Of a stretch of 64,000 nt of DNA, positions 1 to 13,971 are shown piece by piece; within the stretch, counting starts at the first letter, position 1; the number at the start of each line of letters is the position of its first letter. Where the stretch lies: contig MCFE01000238.1 in the NCBI GenBank assembly GCA_002104905.1, positions 55,638-119,637 of the forward strand, written 5' to 3'. The translations under genes and the position numbers were made by a program. The DNA is from Basidiobolus meristosporus CBS 931.73 (taxonomy: Eukaryota > Basidiobolomycota > Basidiobolomycetes > Basidiobolales > Basidiobolaceae). Under the pieces are notes generated by a model. The model saw only the letters and a program-made list of their open reading frames with translations, was not told where the DNA came from and did no database searches.

Positions 1-785
1 ATGGGTCATGCTACAAGCGCTAGGAAGGTGAGAACAAGCATATAACGTTGACTCTACATCCAAACTCACCTCAAGTATCTCCACGGAATAGAAAAAATGG
101 TGCCTCATCATCTCAGCCATAGTACTTCTAATCATCATCATTGTGGTGATTATTGTTCAAGTTAGTTGAAGGCTACACATTCAGGAATAAATTGACCAGA
201 TGCACGAAAGAGAGTTTGTCGGTGTATCTATGGTGTGATTCATGGATGAGTCGATCATGTTTGTATCAAGCTCAGGGAGTAATGAAAGAATGGGGTTGGA
301 TTGCCCTGTGAGGGATCGCTCGGGGATTGTGGAAAGAACTCATCTGCTTCTGTTGAACGGTGATGTAGAGATGTGGCTAGGAGCTATGGATATGACAAAA
401 TCCACACGATATTAGCATCCTTACAAATAGAGAAAGGAGTACAAGCATTTGTCGAGTTGGTCTGAATTTTTCAAGGAAGTATTCCTGCAATCCTGATCGA
501 TACCATTGGACTTTGTGCCCTTATAATTATCATGATGCAAGCTGGGAAATCCGGTGTACCGTGTGGAAAAGCCCAGCTTACCGACAAACATGCAGTGTCT
601 TGGTATTTTTCATTTATTTCGCCTGCTGCTTGAGATGGAGTAATGGGGAGGCAGCCAATACAATAATAACGCCACAAAGAAATAGATACAGAAAGCCTCA
701 TGATTCGATCGGCTCCAGACACGTTTAACTGTAGCTCAAACAAATGCCGCCCGGTCTGAGATGAAATTCCACAGGCAGGCCTATG
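1..785. other. No recognised gene
   Basis: Mixed-composition sequence with short open frames on both strands that overlap one another and show no recognisable motif. Probably the downstream region of the minus-strand F-box gene and of whatever lies beyond the window edge. Confidence 0.5.
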
Positions 786-1436
786 TTACCAGATAGCGTT
801 TCCAAAGATCAAATCATCTGGGTCATCATGGCTGTAGCAGCTCAGCTTGCCTCTAACGTAGCTTTTGAAGATACTGTACAATCTCTCCTCCAACCGGTTC
901 TTTTTACTGAATTTCTCTCCTACATCAGTGAATGCAATTCTCTCAAAATTGACTCGAAATTTTTCAGAAAAGGTGTACGCAAACCATCGGTGGTGTGTTT
1001 CAATTAAATAAGGTTCAAACGACTCGACCAGAAGGTGAAGAGAGTTCCAGTCTTGCTTCTTATGAATAAAGAGTTTGTTATGTAAGGCATATGGTAGAAG
1101 AGTGGCATAGTGGACAACACGCATATCATAGACTGTTCGCCAGCCAGCAGAGTTGAAATCCAGCAGCGGTGGGGCGGTAGTTTCTACGTAGTTGAGGATG
1201 AATCCATCTTCCAGTGGTATTTTGAGTTGGTTCGCTATGGCAAGTCCTTTGGAAGGCCAGTGTTTGCAGTTGGTAAAATACCATTTCTTCACGAACATTC
1301 GATTGTCAAGTGCTTCATTTAAAAACTCGCAACTCGAACGTAAAGAACATACATCGCCCCAGTCGGTAACAGAAAGCACAATCATATGGATGATCTCCAG
1401 CGGAAGTTGGGCTATTGGGAAAGGCTTTGTTGTCAT
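786..1436 (-). CDS. F-box domain protein
   Basis: Single-exon protein of 216 residues. An F-box-like motif sits at the N-terminus (IAQLPLEIIHMIVLSVTDW, then a DVCSLRSSCEFLNEAL segment), the usual arrangement in which an F-box binds Skp1 in an SCF ubiquitin ligase. The remainder has no LRR, WD or kelch repeat that I can see, so the substrate-recognition part is unidentified. I chose the ATG at 1436 because the F-box then starts about 10 residues in and the -3 base is A. An in-frame ATG at 1484 would add 16 residues and has a weaker context. The family call is moderately sure and the target unknown. A larger F-box/LRR protein occurs at 38.5 kb but is not obviously a close paralog. Confidence 0.65.
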   Translation of the reverse strand: MTTKPFPIAQLPLEIIHMIVLSVTDWGDVCSLRSSCEFLNEALDNRMFVKKWYFTNCKHWPSKGLAIANQLKIPLEDGFILNYVETTAPPLLDFNSAGWRTVYDMRVVHYATLLPYALHNKLFIHKKQDWNSLHLLVESFEPYLIETHHRWFAYTFSEKFRVNFERIAFTDVGEKFSKKNRLEERLYSIFKSYVRGKLSCYSHDDPDDLIFGNAIW

Positions 1437-2399
1437 CTTGGATTGCGGGTTGTTGGAATTCAAGGTGCGAGTGTCTAGAAGCATGAATAACTCCCTGGCT
1501 GTGACTTGCAAAATAGGGGCCCACTATAAGAGGCAACTACCAATGGTAACAAAACAATCACATTGTCATTGAGCGCAGCAACTACGAAATTTTGTCAGAT
1601 GAAACAAGGTGACCGGGGATTTCCATTTCATCATATGGATTGCTGGGTATTCATGGAAAATCACTCACATGGCTCGCCAGTCCAACCGGTTGGGGTGTAA
1701 ATATATACATTTATCAAATTTATTTTACATACCATTTGATAGCCAAGCCAAGCACCAATCTGAATGCAGCAGCAACGATTCCTCAGGCTTGCTCACAGTA
1801 GCCAGGAAACTCAGCATGTAAATTAAGATGGGGAGCTGATGTTGAGAGGTGTGGTGACTAATCACGACCAGGCCGCTCCTTCAGACATGGTGCTGTGTGT
1901 GGGCTAACAGCTTTTCCCACTGGGCGGAGGTTACCACCGCCACTACAAACCGAGGACTCGACAGAGAACGATGCAGTGGTAGCTCGAACAACTCATGTCA
2001 ATTGTAGTATGGTGCCTTCACTTGGGAAGTCTAGAATGGTGAAATGCTTTGCACTGCAAATATATATGCTATAGAACCGATTGCTCAGATATCATGATGT
2101 GCTTAAATTAAAACCAAGTCTGCTCAAACCATTATGGTAAATCATCCAACTGAAATAGGAATATGGGCTCGTTACGAAGTTTCATGCATTTCAAACCGTG
2201 TTTCTTGGAAACCCTGATATTTTTATATATTGTGGTTATTTGCACTTGAGATTTCATCCACTCTGGTCCTTGAAATTCAACCGAATTTTTTTCTTACCTG
2301 AAACTGGTTGGAATTGGTATATCACACGAACAATATAGCACGCCCTAAGTTAGCAACCTTGAGCATTGTGAGCATTTTAGCAGAAGAAATAAAGCCAGT
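1437..2399. other. Intergenic, divergent promoter region
   Basis: About 1 kb between the divergently transcribed F-box and histone demethylase genes. No coding region or RNA gene recognised. Confidence 0.5.
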
Positions 2400-4707
<2,308 letters not shown>

Positions 4708-4954
4708 ATACTTTTATAAAGTCACCACTTGCGATCACGAACTGCCCTAGGCACATTTCATGGGGTGAAGCGTGCAATTATGGACACGAACGGCTTTTTG
4801 TCCGACACGAATAATAGCCGATATTGACACTACTCTTAGAGACGGACTAATAAAACCCGGATAGATCAACGTTAGATGTCTGCTTGTTGTTAAGAAAATA
4901 ACCCTCGTGCTCAAGTATTTATTAATCCTGTGTGTTATAAATGATATAGTTGCT

Positions 4955-5536
4955 TTAAACGACTCCTGTCTTTCTGGTAAATTTAAACATCCTATTCAAG
5001 GACTTCTTAAAAGATACTGCTGGCTTGGTCCGCTTGTATGAATCAAGGTATTCAATTTGTCGATTGTTGAATGCCCCTCGGCGTTTGGCTCGAATAAATT
5101 CAATTGCATTCAATGATTCCATACCTGACTCAATCAGGGCTAAGGCGACCAAAACCGGGGCTCGACCGAGCCCTGCCACACAATGTATAGCGATGGTATT
5201 TGTTTCACCTTGCCTGTTGCGTTTGCCGCATGAGTCAACAAGGTTCAGCCATTTCTTGATAATCATTGAGGAAGGTATGCTCCCGTCTGGAAATGGCAGG
5301 TCATGAATAGCAATACCAGCGTTAATAAGCGGCTCAGTGGAATAGGTGGGCTCGCAAACTCGTACTACGTCTGTCACAAGATAATGGTGGAATTCACGAA
5401 GATAAATCTGGATGTTGGAGTTTGTTGGACAATCCAGGATAAGAAAACGAAGGTCTTTGTACTCGATAAAAGAAACCAAAGCGTCCAGAACAGATGCTTT
5501 AGGTTGCTGGGGCTTGGTGCGAAGTTCAGCGGGCAT
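4955..5536 (-). CDS. PTP4A/PRL-type protein tyrosine phosphatase
   Basis: Single exon, 193 residues. The active-site loop HCVAGLGRAPVLVALALIE (catalytic Cys119, Arg in the C-x5-R loop) is the hallmark signature of phosphatases of regenerating liver, and it is followed by the family segment FIRAKRRGAFN. The general-acid loop reads PFPDG. PRLs are small dual-specificity phosphatases, normally farnesylated at a C-terminal CaaX box and bound to CNNM magnesium transporters. Here the protein ends RKTGVV, with a basic stretch but no CaaX cysteine. It is also ~20 residues longer than human PRLs at both ends combined. Either membrane anchoring is lost or a tiny 3' exon was missed. The gene is convergent with the demethylase gene (247 bp between stops). 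Confidence 0.9.
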   Translation of the reverse strand: MPAELRTKPQQPKASVLDALVSFIEYKDLRFLILDCPTNSNIQIYLREFHHYLVTDVVRVCEPTYSTEPLINAGIAIHDLPFPDGSIPSSMIIKKWLNLVDSCGKRNRQGETNTIAIHCVAGLGRAPVLVALALIESGMESLNAIEFIRAKRRGAFNNRQIEYLDSYKRTKPAVSFKKSLNRMFKFTRKTGVV

Positions 5537-6580
5537 TATGGAAAAGTCTTGCTAGCGCGCGAATAAACGTTGATTGATTTCAGTAGTTAACCGTCACCGA
5601 CTGTTGGTGAGTGTTGGGCTACGCAGAAGGTAATGGTTTGGCGTGAGATAGCGATAGAGAGGATAAGTGCAGGTGAATATTGAACAATTGAATGTCTGTC
5701 CTGGTAATGGGCCTTTCTCATGTTACGTTGGTACGGAATACAGGAGGGACCTTGTGATAAAAACTGGAGTGTTGATTGTTCTTTGGAGGAGGTAATCCTT
5801 TTTTGAGTTGAATTCAGTGACCAACCACTTGTATTTATACATTCCCAAATAAATTATACATAAACAAATGCCATCACAAAGATGCCCGATACACATGTAC
5901 ATATTCTTATAGTACTGATGATAATTTTGATGGCGAATATGATTGGAGTATCAATCTAATTAGAATATCTAACCGTTAATCAGGAGCGTATTTGAGATTA
6001 ATAATAGCGCGTAAACTAAGGGGTTGAGACTCGTTGACGAATCAGCAGGCGGGAGGCTTCAACGAGTGACGCAGCATGCTGAGGCCTCGAATCAAGTAAT
6101 CAACACCCGTTCTTATGGAACGGTGATACCAAATTAAGGAACCCTTGTGACGAAACAGCACCAAGTAGCAGTCAAATACAGTCAGAGTGATGTAATCCTA
6201 TTTTCCAATGATCAGAATTGCTGGACTGCATATGTTGATCAAGTGATGTTCTGACCAAGCAGCAAGTAGTGACGATTACAAACCAAAACTTGTTGTCTGA
6301 AAGATGGGTGTGGTACGTATGCCGTTTCTCATATTCAATGGAACATTCAATTCGACAGTTTTGTTTGTTCAAATGCGGGATGTGGAACAACTCTGTTAAG
6401 TCTAAATGCTAGAATCTGCAGTATATTAGAATACTCTAAATTGTTATATTATTCAAATAAAGTTAAAGCCAGATCAGTGATGTGTGTTTCTTGAATGAAT
6501 TCAGATCAGGTCAGTGCTGGGCTATTTAGTATTCATACATGAATTAATCTCAATATTAATATACAGGCAGGTGATGAGAC
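5537..6580. other. Intergenic, no gene recognised
   Basis: About 1 kb of AT-rich sequence upstream of the PRL gene and downstream of the WW-domain gene. Small overlapping frames only. Confidence 0.5.
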
Positions 6581-7516
6581 TTAGAAGAATCCATGATGAT
6601 GGTGATGATGATGGTGGTGGGGGTGTCCGAAAGGTCCATAAAAACCTGAATATCCATATCGACCATAATGATGATGCCGACCCCGACCCATTCCTAGCAA
6701 TTCGCCGGCAGCTAGGCCTATTGCAAGTCCACCCAAACCACCACCGGCTATAGAGGTCATGTTACTTTTAGATGGTGCACTGGTGGACAGGTTTGTGGTA
6801 GGTTGCATAGTAGGTGGTGGCAAGTAGTAGTTTGATTGATTGGGCAGACTTCCATATGTTGTCGAGGGAACAGAACCACTGCCTGTGCCGAGGTATCTAC
6901 TACCAGCTGCAGGATTCAAATCCATTTGGTTTGTATTACCAACCAAATCTAAATATGAGCTAGCGGTACCTTGAGGCTCAGTTACTTTTTGCGAAGAATA
7001 GCGTTGGGAAGATTGAGAAGTGGCTTCGTAGGGAGGCTCATTGATACGCGGTGTATTAAAAGGGTTGTTTGAATTCATGGGTGGATAAGCACTTTGACTA
7101 GGTTGAGCTGACGCGTTCGAGGAATTCTCGAAAACACCCGGGTTTTCCAGGCTCATGCTGCTTTGTGAGGCGTACGCAATGCAATCACTTGGTGAAGGCA
7201 TCACAATTCTAGGGTTCTCATCAGAATATCCGTGACCAGGAATAGGTATAGGCATTGTAGTGCTTTTTGTAGAATCTTGCTCTAAATCTGGGAAAACAAG
7301 ACGTGGATCTTCCCAGGTTACCGTTCCGGAAGACGTTTCTGTAGTGACTGTTAATTTGAGATCAAGGAAATTGAGTTATGTTTACTTACCTATGAAGTAC
7401 GTTTTACCCGAAAGTTGGTCAGTTTGAGCAGTCCTTAATATGAGGTTTGATGTTAGAGGGAGCCGAGAAATATAGTACAATAGAAATTACCATCCATAAG
7501 GCAAAGGTGAGTCCAT
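6581..7516 (-). CDS. WW-domain protein with glycine zipper and polyhistidine tail
   Basis: Three exons (7491-7516, 7390-7433, 6581-7347) encode 278 residues. The first ~40 residues form a WW domain split by both introns: LPYGW, then GKTYFI, then TVTWEDPRL, with both signature Trp and the final Pro. WW domains bind proline-rich ligands. A Ser/Asn/Tyr/Pro-rich disordered centre follows (~60-215), then a glycine-zipper-like hydrophobic segment (GGGLGGLAIGLAAGELLG), an Arg/His/Gly/Tyr-rich stretch and nine consecutive His near the end. The start is fixed by the need to supply the first WW tryptophan. Function is unknown. Fungal WW plus Gly-rich C-terminus proteins exist, but I cannot assign a role. 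A metal-binding role for the tail is only a guess. Confidence 0.8.
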
Positions 7517-7781
7517 GATAAGATGATACTTTGATGAAAACAAATATAAAGATTTCTACAGCAATGAGGTGGGACGAATTTATATATTGATATCACTTGG
7601 CTCTAATAATTGATATCATTATTATACGTTATTGGCGAACTATATAGGTGCTAAATATTTGAATCAAAGCTTGTCTTCAAAACTGGAAAGATAAATGCAA
7701 ATTAATATGTCAAGGTCTTGACTTTGGCAAGTCATAATGTAGACGATACGTGAGGTATATTACCAATTGCAGAAAGTCACA

Positions 7782-7994
7782 CTAAATAACCGTTGAGCCA
7801 TGTGTAAAAATTGGCTTAAATGTCATGAAAAATTCAGGAGCTTTCCAACTATACTGCGCACAATTTAATATTATCAATACAATAGTCAAAATAGACAGTC
7901 CTGCTGAGCCAAGAGTCAGATGATGCTTACGAAGTTTCCTTGTCCATTCATGCGAACAATATCTAAGTTCCTTTACATTGTTCAGATTAGACAT
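7782..7994 (-). CDS. Possible small single-pass membrane protein
   Basis: A 70-codon frame from an ATG at 7994 (MSNLNNVKELRY...). It has a basic segment (RKLRKHH) followed by one hydrophobic stretch (SAGLSILTIVLIILNCAQYSW), which would make a single transmembrane helix. No family recognised. It lies alone between the WW gene promoter and a long intergenic region, and could be chance or one exon of an unrecognised gene. Confidence 0.25.
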   Translation of the reverse strand: MSNLNNVKELRYCSHEWTRKLRKHHLTLGSAGLSILTIVLIILNCAQYSWKAPEFFMTFKPIFTHGSTVI

Positions 7995-9414
7995 TGCTGC
8001 CAAGATCGCCTTGTGCCAATAGCTTGACTTTAACGCTGATCATATGAATGCTGCGTATTCAATTAACAATTTCATTTTTTCAGCTGTTGTTAAGGGTAAC
8101 ATCTTCACCACGGAGCTACTGAAGTAACTGGTTCATACCAATTATACTATGCGTATGTATAGACATTTGGACATTAACACACTTGTTGATACTAACGTGC
8201 TACTGATAATCAGAGTTTTCCACTCTGGCTAGTTTAACTTCTGAACGATTTAGAAAAACAACATAATATCCGTCAAAACTAGTGAACACCACTAAGCATC
8301 AATATTCTCTAGAACCAGATCTTCATCGTATTTCGAAACAGATCGTTTAGCTGTTTTCTAGAGTTACGATGGTTATTCGTGCAGCTAATAGTCGTCCAAC
8401 TACACACTGGTTTATCGCTTTTGCACATGGTGAATTGAATGTACTCCGTGTTTCCTTGGTTCCTGAATACCACACATAATCACAAGACCTGCAATTCAAA
8501 CTCCAGCGGAGAAAATCGGAAACCTTAGGCCCACTATACCATAGCTGTGCCGAAGCTTTGAAGGCACTAAAATCCTGGAGTTTCGACCTGGATGCTCCAT
8601 TTGGTAAGCACCCAGTGAGAGACGAAGTCTTGAGTATAAAGCCATATCAGGTACAATATTGAAAACTCGATCACTTTCAGCTGATCTAGAGCATGCCTAA
8701 TTGAAACGCCGTCAATTTCGGACTCTTGCGTCCATACTGTAACCCAAACTACTACCTTGGCTCGTGAAAGGAATGAGAATTCGAAGAATCGAGGCGCTTT
8801 AAGGATACGAAGTCATTGATTCAAACTGTGTCATATTAAGCATATATATGAACACATCTAGCCATGTATACCCCCGTTCCATATATATTTATCTATTCGA
8901 TATTGGAATGATTTATTGTTAGAAATGGATGAGGTCAATCGTAATATACCGATATTTATTTTATCATGAATCGTATATTATTCAATCATTTGATCCTTCC
9001 AAGCATTGAAATTGTAACCACCTTATTGGGGGCAATGAATGGGCTCCTCCTTTTATTGATAATTATGTTTAATATCAATTAACAAATTCATCTCAAAGGG
9101 ATGTTATCAGGCTAACATTACAACACATATGTTTCTCGAAGTAACTAATAGCGAACATTAGCTTTCGCCATGTGTCGTAAAGTCGAAACATCAATTGATA
9201 GAATGTGCGTTGACATTCTGTGGAGCAATTCAAATCAATTTAGTATATATAAAAATTGGAAAATCTTAATCGGATCGGGCACGTGCCTCTAGCTCTTTCG
9301 TAAGCCGAGTCATGAAAAAGGTGCTTGTAGTATCCATTAAATCCAAGCATCTATTGATAACACTGTATCTCTTTCGTACTCCTTCCAATACCTATATACG
9401 ATACATCGCACATA
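7995..9414. other. Intergenic, upstream of DEF1
   Basis: 1.4 kb of AT-rich DNA with no coding frame of note. The last 100 bp upstream of 9415 hold CT-rich promoter-like sequence. Confidence 0.5.
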
Positions 9415-12316
9415 ATGAGTTCACGCGTGAACCCTCCAATTCGTTCGAAATACAATAAAGACGAACCAGATGAAGTGAAGAACCTTCGCAAACTCTATGC
9501 TACTCAGCTGTCAACTTTGAAAGAGCTATTTACCGAATGGTCAGAGGAGGATTTACTTTTTGCCATACAAGAAGCCAGTGGAGATTTAGAAGTTGCTATC
9601 GACAGAATCAGCGAAGGTAAGACCTGAACCACATATTATAACCATCATCTGTTATTGATGTTTTTGGTCACTTGACAACCATTAGGGCATGCTAGCCAAT
9701 GGGGCGAAGTCAAAGGAAAGAAGACTAAAAAGCCACACAGCGACAGATCTACTGTAACTCAGCCACCTTTAGATAAGCTTCCACCTGCAGCAAGGAATAC
9801 TGGAACAAGTGAGCGTTCAAAGGCGTGTATGTATTGAATTTTTTCAACCTTAATACGAGCAAATTTATTGACTTTCGTTCTTCGGATACAGCGGCGTATA
9901 AAGGCAAAGGGTCCCGTGCTCCAAGATCTATAGAGAAATCTAAGATGCTATCTTACAATTCTGCTAAACCCGTAACACTAGACTCTCATGGTATTCTATA
10001 GCTGTTTGACATCAATATTTGACATTCGACTTATATTTGGCTGAAACCTGATCTAGAAACTGCCAAAACATACGAGCAATTAGCCAGCCAAGCTAAGAGA
10101 CTTCCCCAGGACTCTGATATTGCCCACACAACATCGAAAAACGAAATCCATGCGTCACTGGATTCTTCCGCTTGGGGTCCTTTAAAATTGAAGAATGAGT
10201 TTCAAGGACCAAAGACATTAGATCCCGCACAACTATCGAGCTCACAGAGAGATATTTCTACATCGTCGAGGCAATTTCAACCATCTACACAACCGAAAGT
10301 CTCTTGGGCACAAATTGTTAAGTATGTTTCCACAAAGTAGGCCGTTAATAGTCTAGTCGCATGCTAATCCCATCTCGCGATCAGACCTGTAGCCGCCCCT
10401 CCACAGCCTGTCAAAGCCAACCTCCCATCCGACCAAAAACTCAAAACCAAGCCATATCTGCCAGAGAAAACCATTTCTTCCGATAATACCAATATTCAAG
10501 ATTCAACACTCAGACACGAAAACCATCCAACCGAATCTCAGGAGCAATACAACCACGACGCAGCGCCCTCGTCTGTAAAAATCGCAGAAGTAGAAAAACC
10601 TGCTGCCGTTGTTGAGGAACCGCAAGAAGCTATTAAGCCTGTTTCCATTACAGCTGGTACTGACGGGACAGACGAGCCTCAAAGTCAAGATCATCCCGTA
10701 CGATATGATACTGATTCGAAACCCCAGGCAATATCCCCAACTACCAAGACAAAGCCTGCAAACAATCGTAAATTTAAGCAGGATTCACCAGTTGTCATGC
10801 CAAGCGGAAACTCGAACTTGGAGCGAATTGGTGTTCAGTTTGGAAGTTTAACACTTTCTTCTCGCTCAGACAAGATTATCCAAACTTCACAGAAATCGGA
10901 TCGGTATATACTTTCTACATGAAGCGTCTTTTAAGGTCATGGATGCTGAATAATTATGTTTTTAGTATTGCCACGGAGGCCTCCGCAACCAAGAAGCCAT
11001 CACCAGATGTCTTGGAAAAACCATCCGAAGTGTTACCCGAGAAAATGTCACCTCAACCCGCCAGTGTCAAGACTGATGTTGCAACCGCTTCGAATAATGC
11101 AAGCGCTTCAGCCGAAACCAAAAACGAGCTAGAGGCATTGGAACCTTCTGAGTCTGCTCCTGAAAATGCAAATGATATCAAAACCCATGATGGCGCTCAA
11201 ACTAATCAATCGAGTTCCGAAGCAACGAACACCACTGCGCAAAATCAAAACACTCAAGGAGCACAGCCTTCTGGTTTACCTATCATGAATGCATTCGGCA
11301 GACAAAACGGGCAGCACAATTCACCATACCTTGGCCAGCCCCATATGAGCAATCCAGACTTGCTGAACTCATATGGATCGTACATGGGTGGTGGGCAACC
11401 CCAAAGTCAATTCTCTAACTTCGGTATGGGCCCTATGGGCGACTATGGAGCCACTCTTTACGGCAATGAGGCTCAAAGGGCGTTGATGGTAGGTCGTTCT
11501 AATATATCCCAATATCACCAGATTATTCAGTTTCGATCTTAGGGATATTACGAGCCATATGGTCAGATCCCATCGAATTTCCAGCGTGACGGTAGACTTC
11601 AAATGCAAGATCCCATGGCTACTCCTTCTTCCAGCCAAGCCGCTCAGAGCGCTACACTTACCTCCCAAGCCTCACCACAGCCGCAATCTCAGCAGCTACA
11701 GCAGCCCTCGTATCATGAGCTGGCAGGCATTCCTTATTATCCGTATTACTATGTTCCCAATCAGTTCCATTCTCCAGCTTATCAGCAATCCGGGTATGGT
11801 CAACCCTTTATGAACAAAAACCTTTATCCATACTACGGGAACCAGCAATCAAGCAAGCCTGGCTCCAACAACTCCGGCTCCCCATATACTTCATCAGCCT
11901 ATCCCTCCAATTCGCTTAACCAACCAGGCTCATATGCTCAAGGAGCACCCGGGGTTAGCAGATTTGATGATATTTCCTTGAGTGGGGGTAACAACAGCGG
12001 AATTGAAAGTGGCGAGTATCCGAAGGGCTACAAATCCGATCTTCCCTTGCAAGGATTCTTGGGATCCAGTGGTGGACAGCAACAGAGCTCGGAGGCATCG
12101 AAAAATACTTCTGGACAGGCCGCTCATGAATCGCCTTACAAGAACTACTCGGAAGCTAGCAATATTTATGGTCAAAATCTTCAAGGCGGGCAGTACGGTG
12201 GCTACCAACAGCAAATGTATGGCGGCTACCAACAATACCAACAGTATCATATGCAGCAACAACAAAGTGGAGGTTATCCCCATCAGCAAAGTAGAAATCA
12301 GGGCTACTGGTCCTGA
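9415..12316 (+). CDS. DEF1: RNA polymerase II degradation factor Def1
   Basis: Seven exons (9415-9616, 9686-9826, 9892-9990, 10057-10321, 10385-10903, 10966-11488, 11543-12316) give 840 residues. The N-terminal CUE domain (residues ~22-65: LRKLYATQLSTLKELFTEWS, then ALFAI-like LLFAIQEASGDLEVAIDRISEG) leads straight into GHASQWGEVKGKK, the Def1 arrangement. A conserved VQFGSL segment lies mid-protein. The last 250 residues are rich in Gln, Tyr, Ser, Gly and Pro (repeated GGYQQ, YQQYQQY). Def1 promotes ubiquitination and removal of stalled RNA polymerase II after DNA damage. Its Q-rich tail retains it in the cytoplasm until it is processed. A polyadenylation signal AATAAA lies at 12459. The naming is from domain order and motifs. 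Confidence 0.85.
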
Positions 12317-12770
12317 AGTGGCGTGTCAATACTGAATCTTGCAAAAGCACCAGTCTTACTCTACCGTCGATTCCTCGATTCCTATCACGATTGTATTTTT
12401 TGTAGTGTAGAACTTTTATATCGCCTTTAGTATCATAGTCTGTTCGACGTTTGTTGCCAATAAAGCGCATTGAACTGAGCCAACATTATTCCAATTTCCC
12501 CTTGCGAAGCGTATATAAGACGCAAAATGGAGGGCCTGATATTGCCAGAATTGGCATTTTGTGCAAGGAAAATCGAATGGCTCATACATTTGTACTCGAC
12601 ATGCAGCATGGAGATTTCTTGTCAGGGCATCTGTATGCCTGAATTTAATCGAACTACAAACTTTATTGAATGCGTATCAAAGAGGTAAATTGTAGATATG
12701 TTACTGGCATAAATAAATTCGGTTGCTTTCAGGAAAGAATGGTACACAGTGAAATTTAACTTCGCTCATC
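12317..12770. other. Convergent 3' region between DEF1 and the M28 peptidase
   Basis: 454 bp between two stop codons. It contains AATAAA at 12459-12464 for DEF1. No gene seen. Confidence 0.6.
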
Positions 12771-13971
12771 TTACCACCAGAAAGAGTGCGTACTTTTAAC
12801 TTGACTCATCTCCACAGCGAATCCTACGACAACTCTGGAGAATTGTAAGCAATGATTAAAATCAATAGTTTCCACAGTATCGCGAGTGGTGTGGATGTTA
12901 GGGTTTGATTCCAAATTATCACTTTCGTAGTTGAATGCAGAGCGATAACCAGCCTTGAACCAAGAGGCGTGATCAGAGCAGGCATATCCGCACTTCATCT
13001 CCTTCCAAGGGATAGTAGCGTATTGCTCAACCAATTTCTTGACAAAAGTAGCTAGCTCTGGGTCAGTGTTGTCCATACCGATTCCATATACGGGTTTTGA
13101 TGAGCCAGGGAATCCAGTCATATCAGAGTGCAGATTTCCGACGACCTTGCGTCCCAGGCGTCTATATTCACGAGCAACGGCTTGAGAACCGAGTAAACCG
13201 GCTTCTTCAGCAGCATACCAATGGAACTCGACAGGGCGTTGTGGAGCAAATCCATTATTAACTAAAACTCGGAATGCTTCAAGAACAGTCACAGTTCCAC
13301 TTCCATCGTCATCAGCACCAGGGGCAGCACCAAACCAGGGAAGCCACTGGTTAATAGAATCTTGATGAGCACTAAGGATCACGGTCTCATCATTGCCCTC
13401 CTCGGTTCCTTCAAATCGAGCAATAATGGAGCTCTGAGGCCATGAATGCTTGAAGAAGCGTGCGGTGACGTTGACTTTTGCACTAGAGTCGATGATTTCT
13501 TGGATTTGACTGAAGAGCCATCTAGAAGAGGCGGCGCCAGTCTCAGATTTGTAATAACGAGTCTTGAAAGAAGTCAATTTGGTCAGAGCCTGCTTCATGG
13601 GCTCAGTCTGAAGTTGACGAATATAGGACTTCACCAATTTTTGGTTAGTAGGTTTGCGAGGAATATCTAAAAAACAAGACTCAGTTGTTTGGACTTGCAC
13701 ACACTGGAATGGTTTGACCAAGAATACCAAATCTGGCGGGGACATCGAGGGCGGATAAATCTTGGTTCTCAGTGATATCCATAAAGCGGATTCCCATACG
13801 TATCAGTTGATTCACGTCGCTCTCACTTAACCAACGAGCAGGAGAGTCATCAGAGGTCTGAATAAGACGTAGCTCCTCACCACTGTTGCTGAGAAAAGGT
13901 TGTTGATAGGCAAGCGCCTGGAAAGGTAAGAGAAGGGCAGTTAAGGTTACAAGTCGTGATAGATGAACCAT
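12771..13971 (-). CDS. Secreted leucine aminopeptidase, peptidase family M28
   Basis: Two exons (13728-13971 and 12771-13666, intron 61 nt) encode 379 residues. A signal peptide starts at the chosen ATG (MVHLSRLVTLTALLLPFQALA). A propeptide-like region follows, then the M28 metallopeptidase core. Zinc ligands and catalytic residues are visible in order: SAHQDS (His), GADDDGSG (bridging Asp), YAAEEAGLLGS (catalytic Glu-Glu), LHSDM (Asp) and CSDHASW (His). Length and motif order match fungal extracellular leucine aminopeptidases (LAP1/Ape-like), which trim N-terminal residues from peptides outside the cell. An upstream in-frame Met at 14019 would destroy the signal peptide. No missing residue is apparent, so it is probably active. 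Confidence 0.93.

Noticed and set aside
471-743. 90-codon minus-strand frame with overlapping plus-strand frame
   Set aside because: No motif on either strand; codon choice looks random.
11930-12470. Open frames on both strands overlapping the last DEF1 exon
   Set aside because: Byproducts of the repetitive CAA/TAC-rich Q/Y-rich coding sequence.
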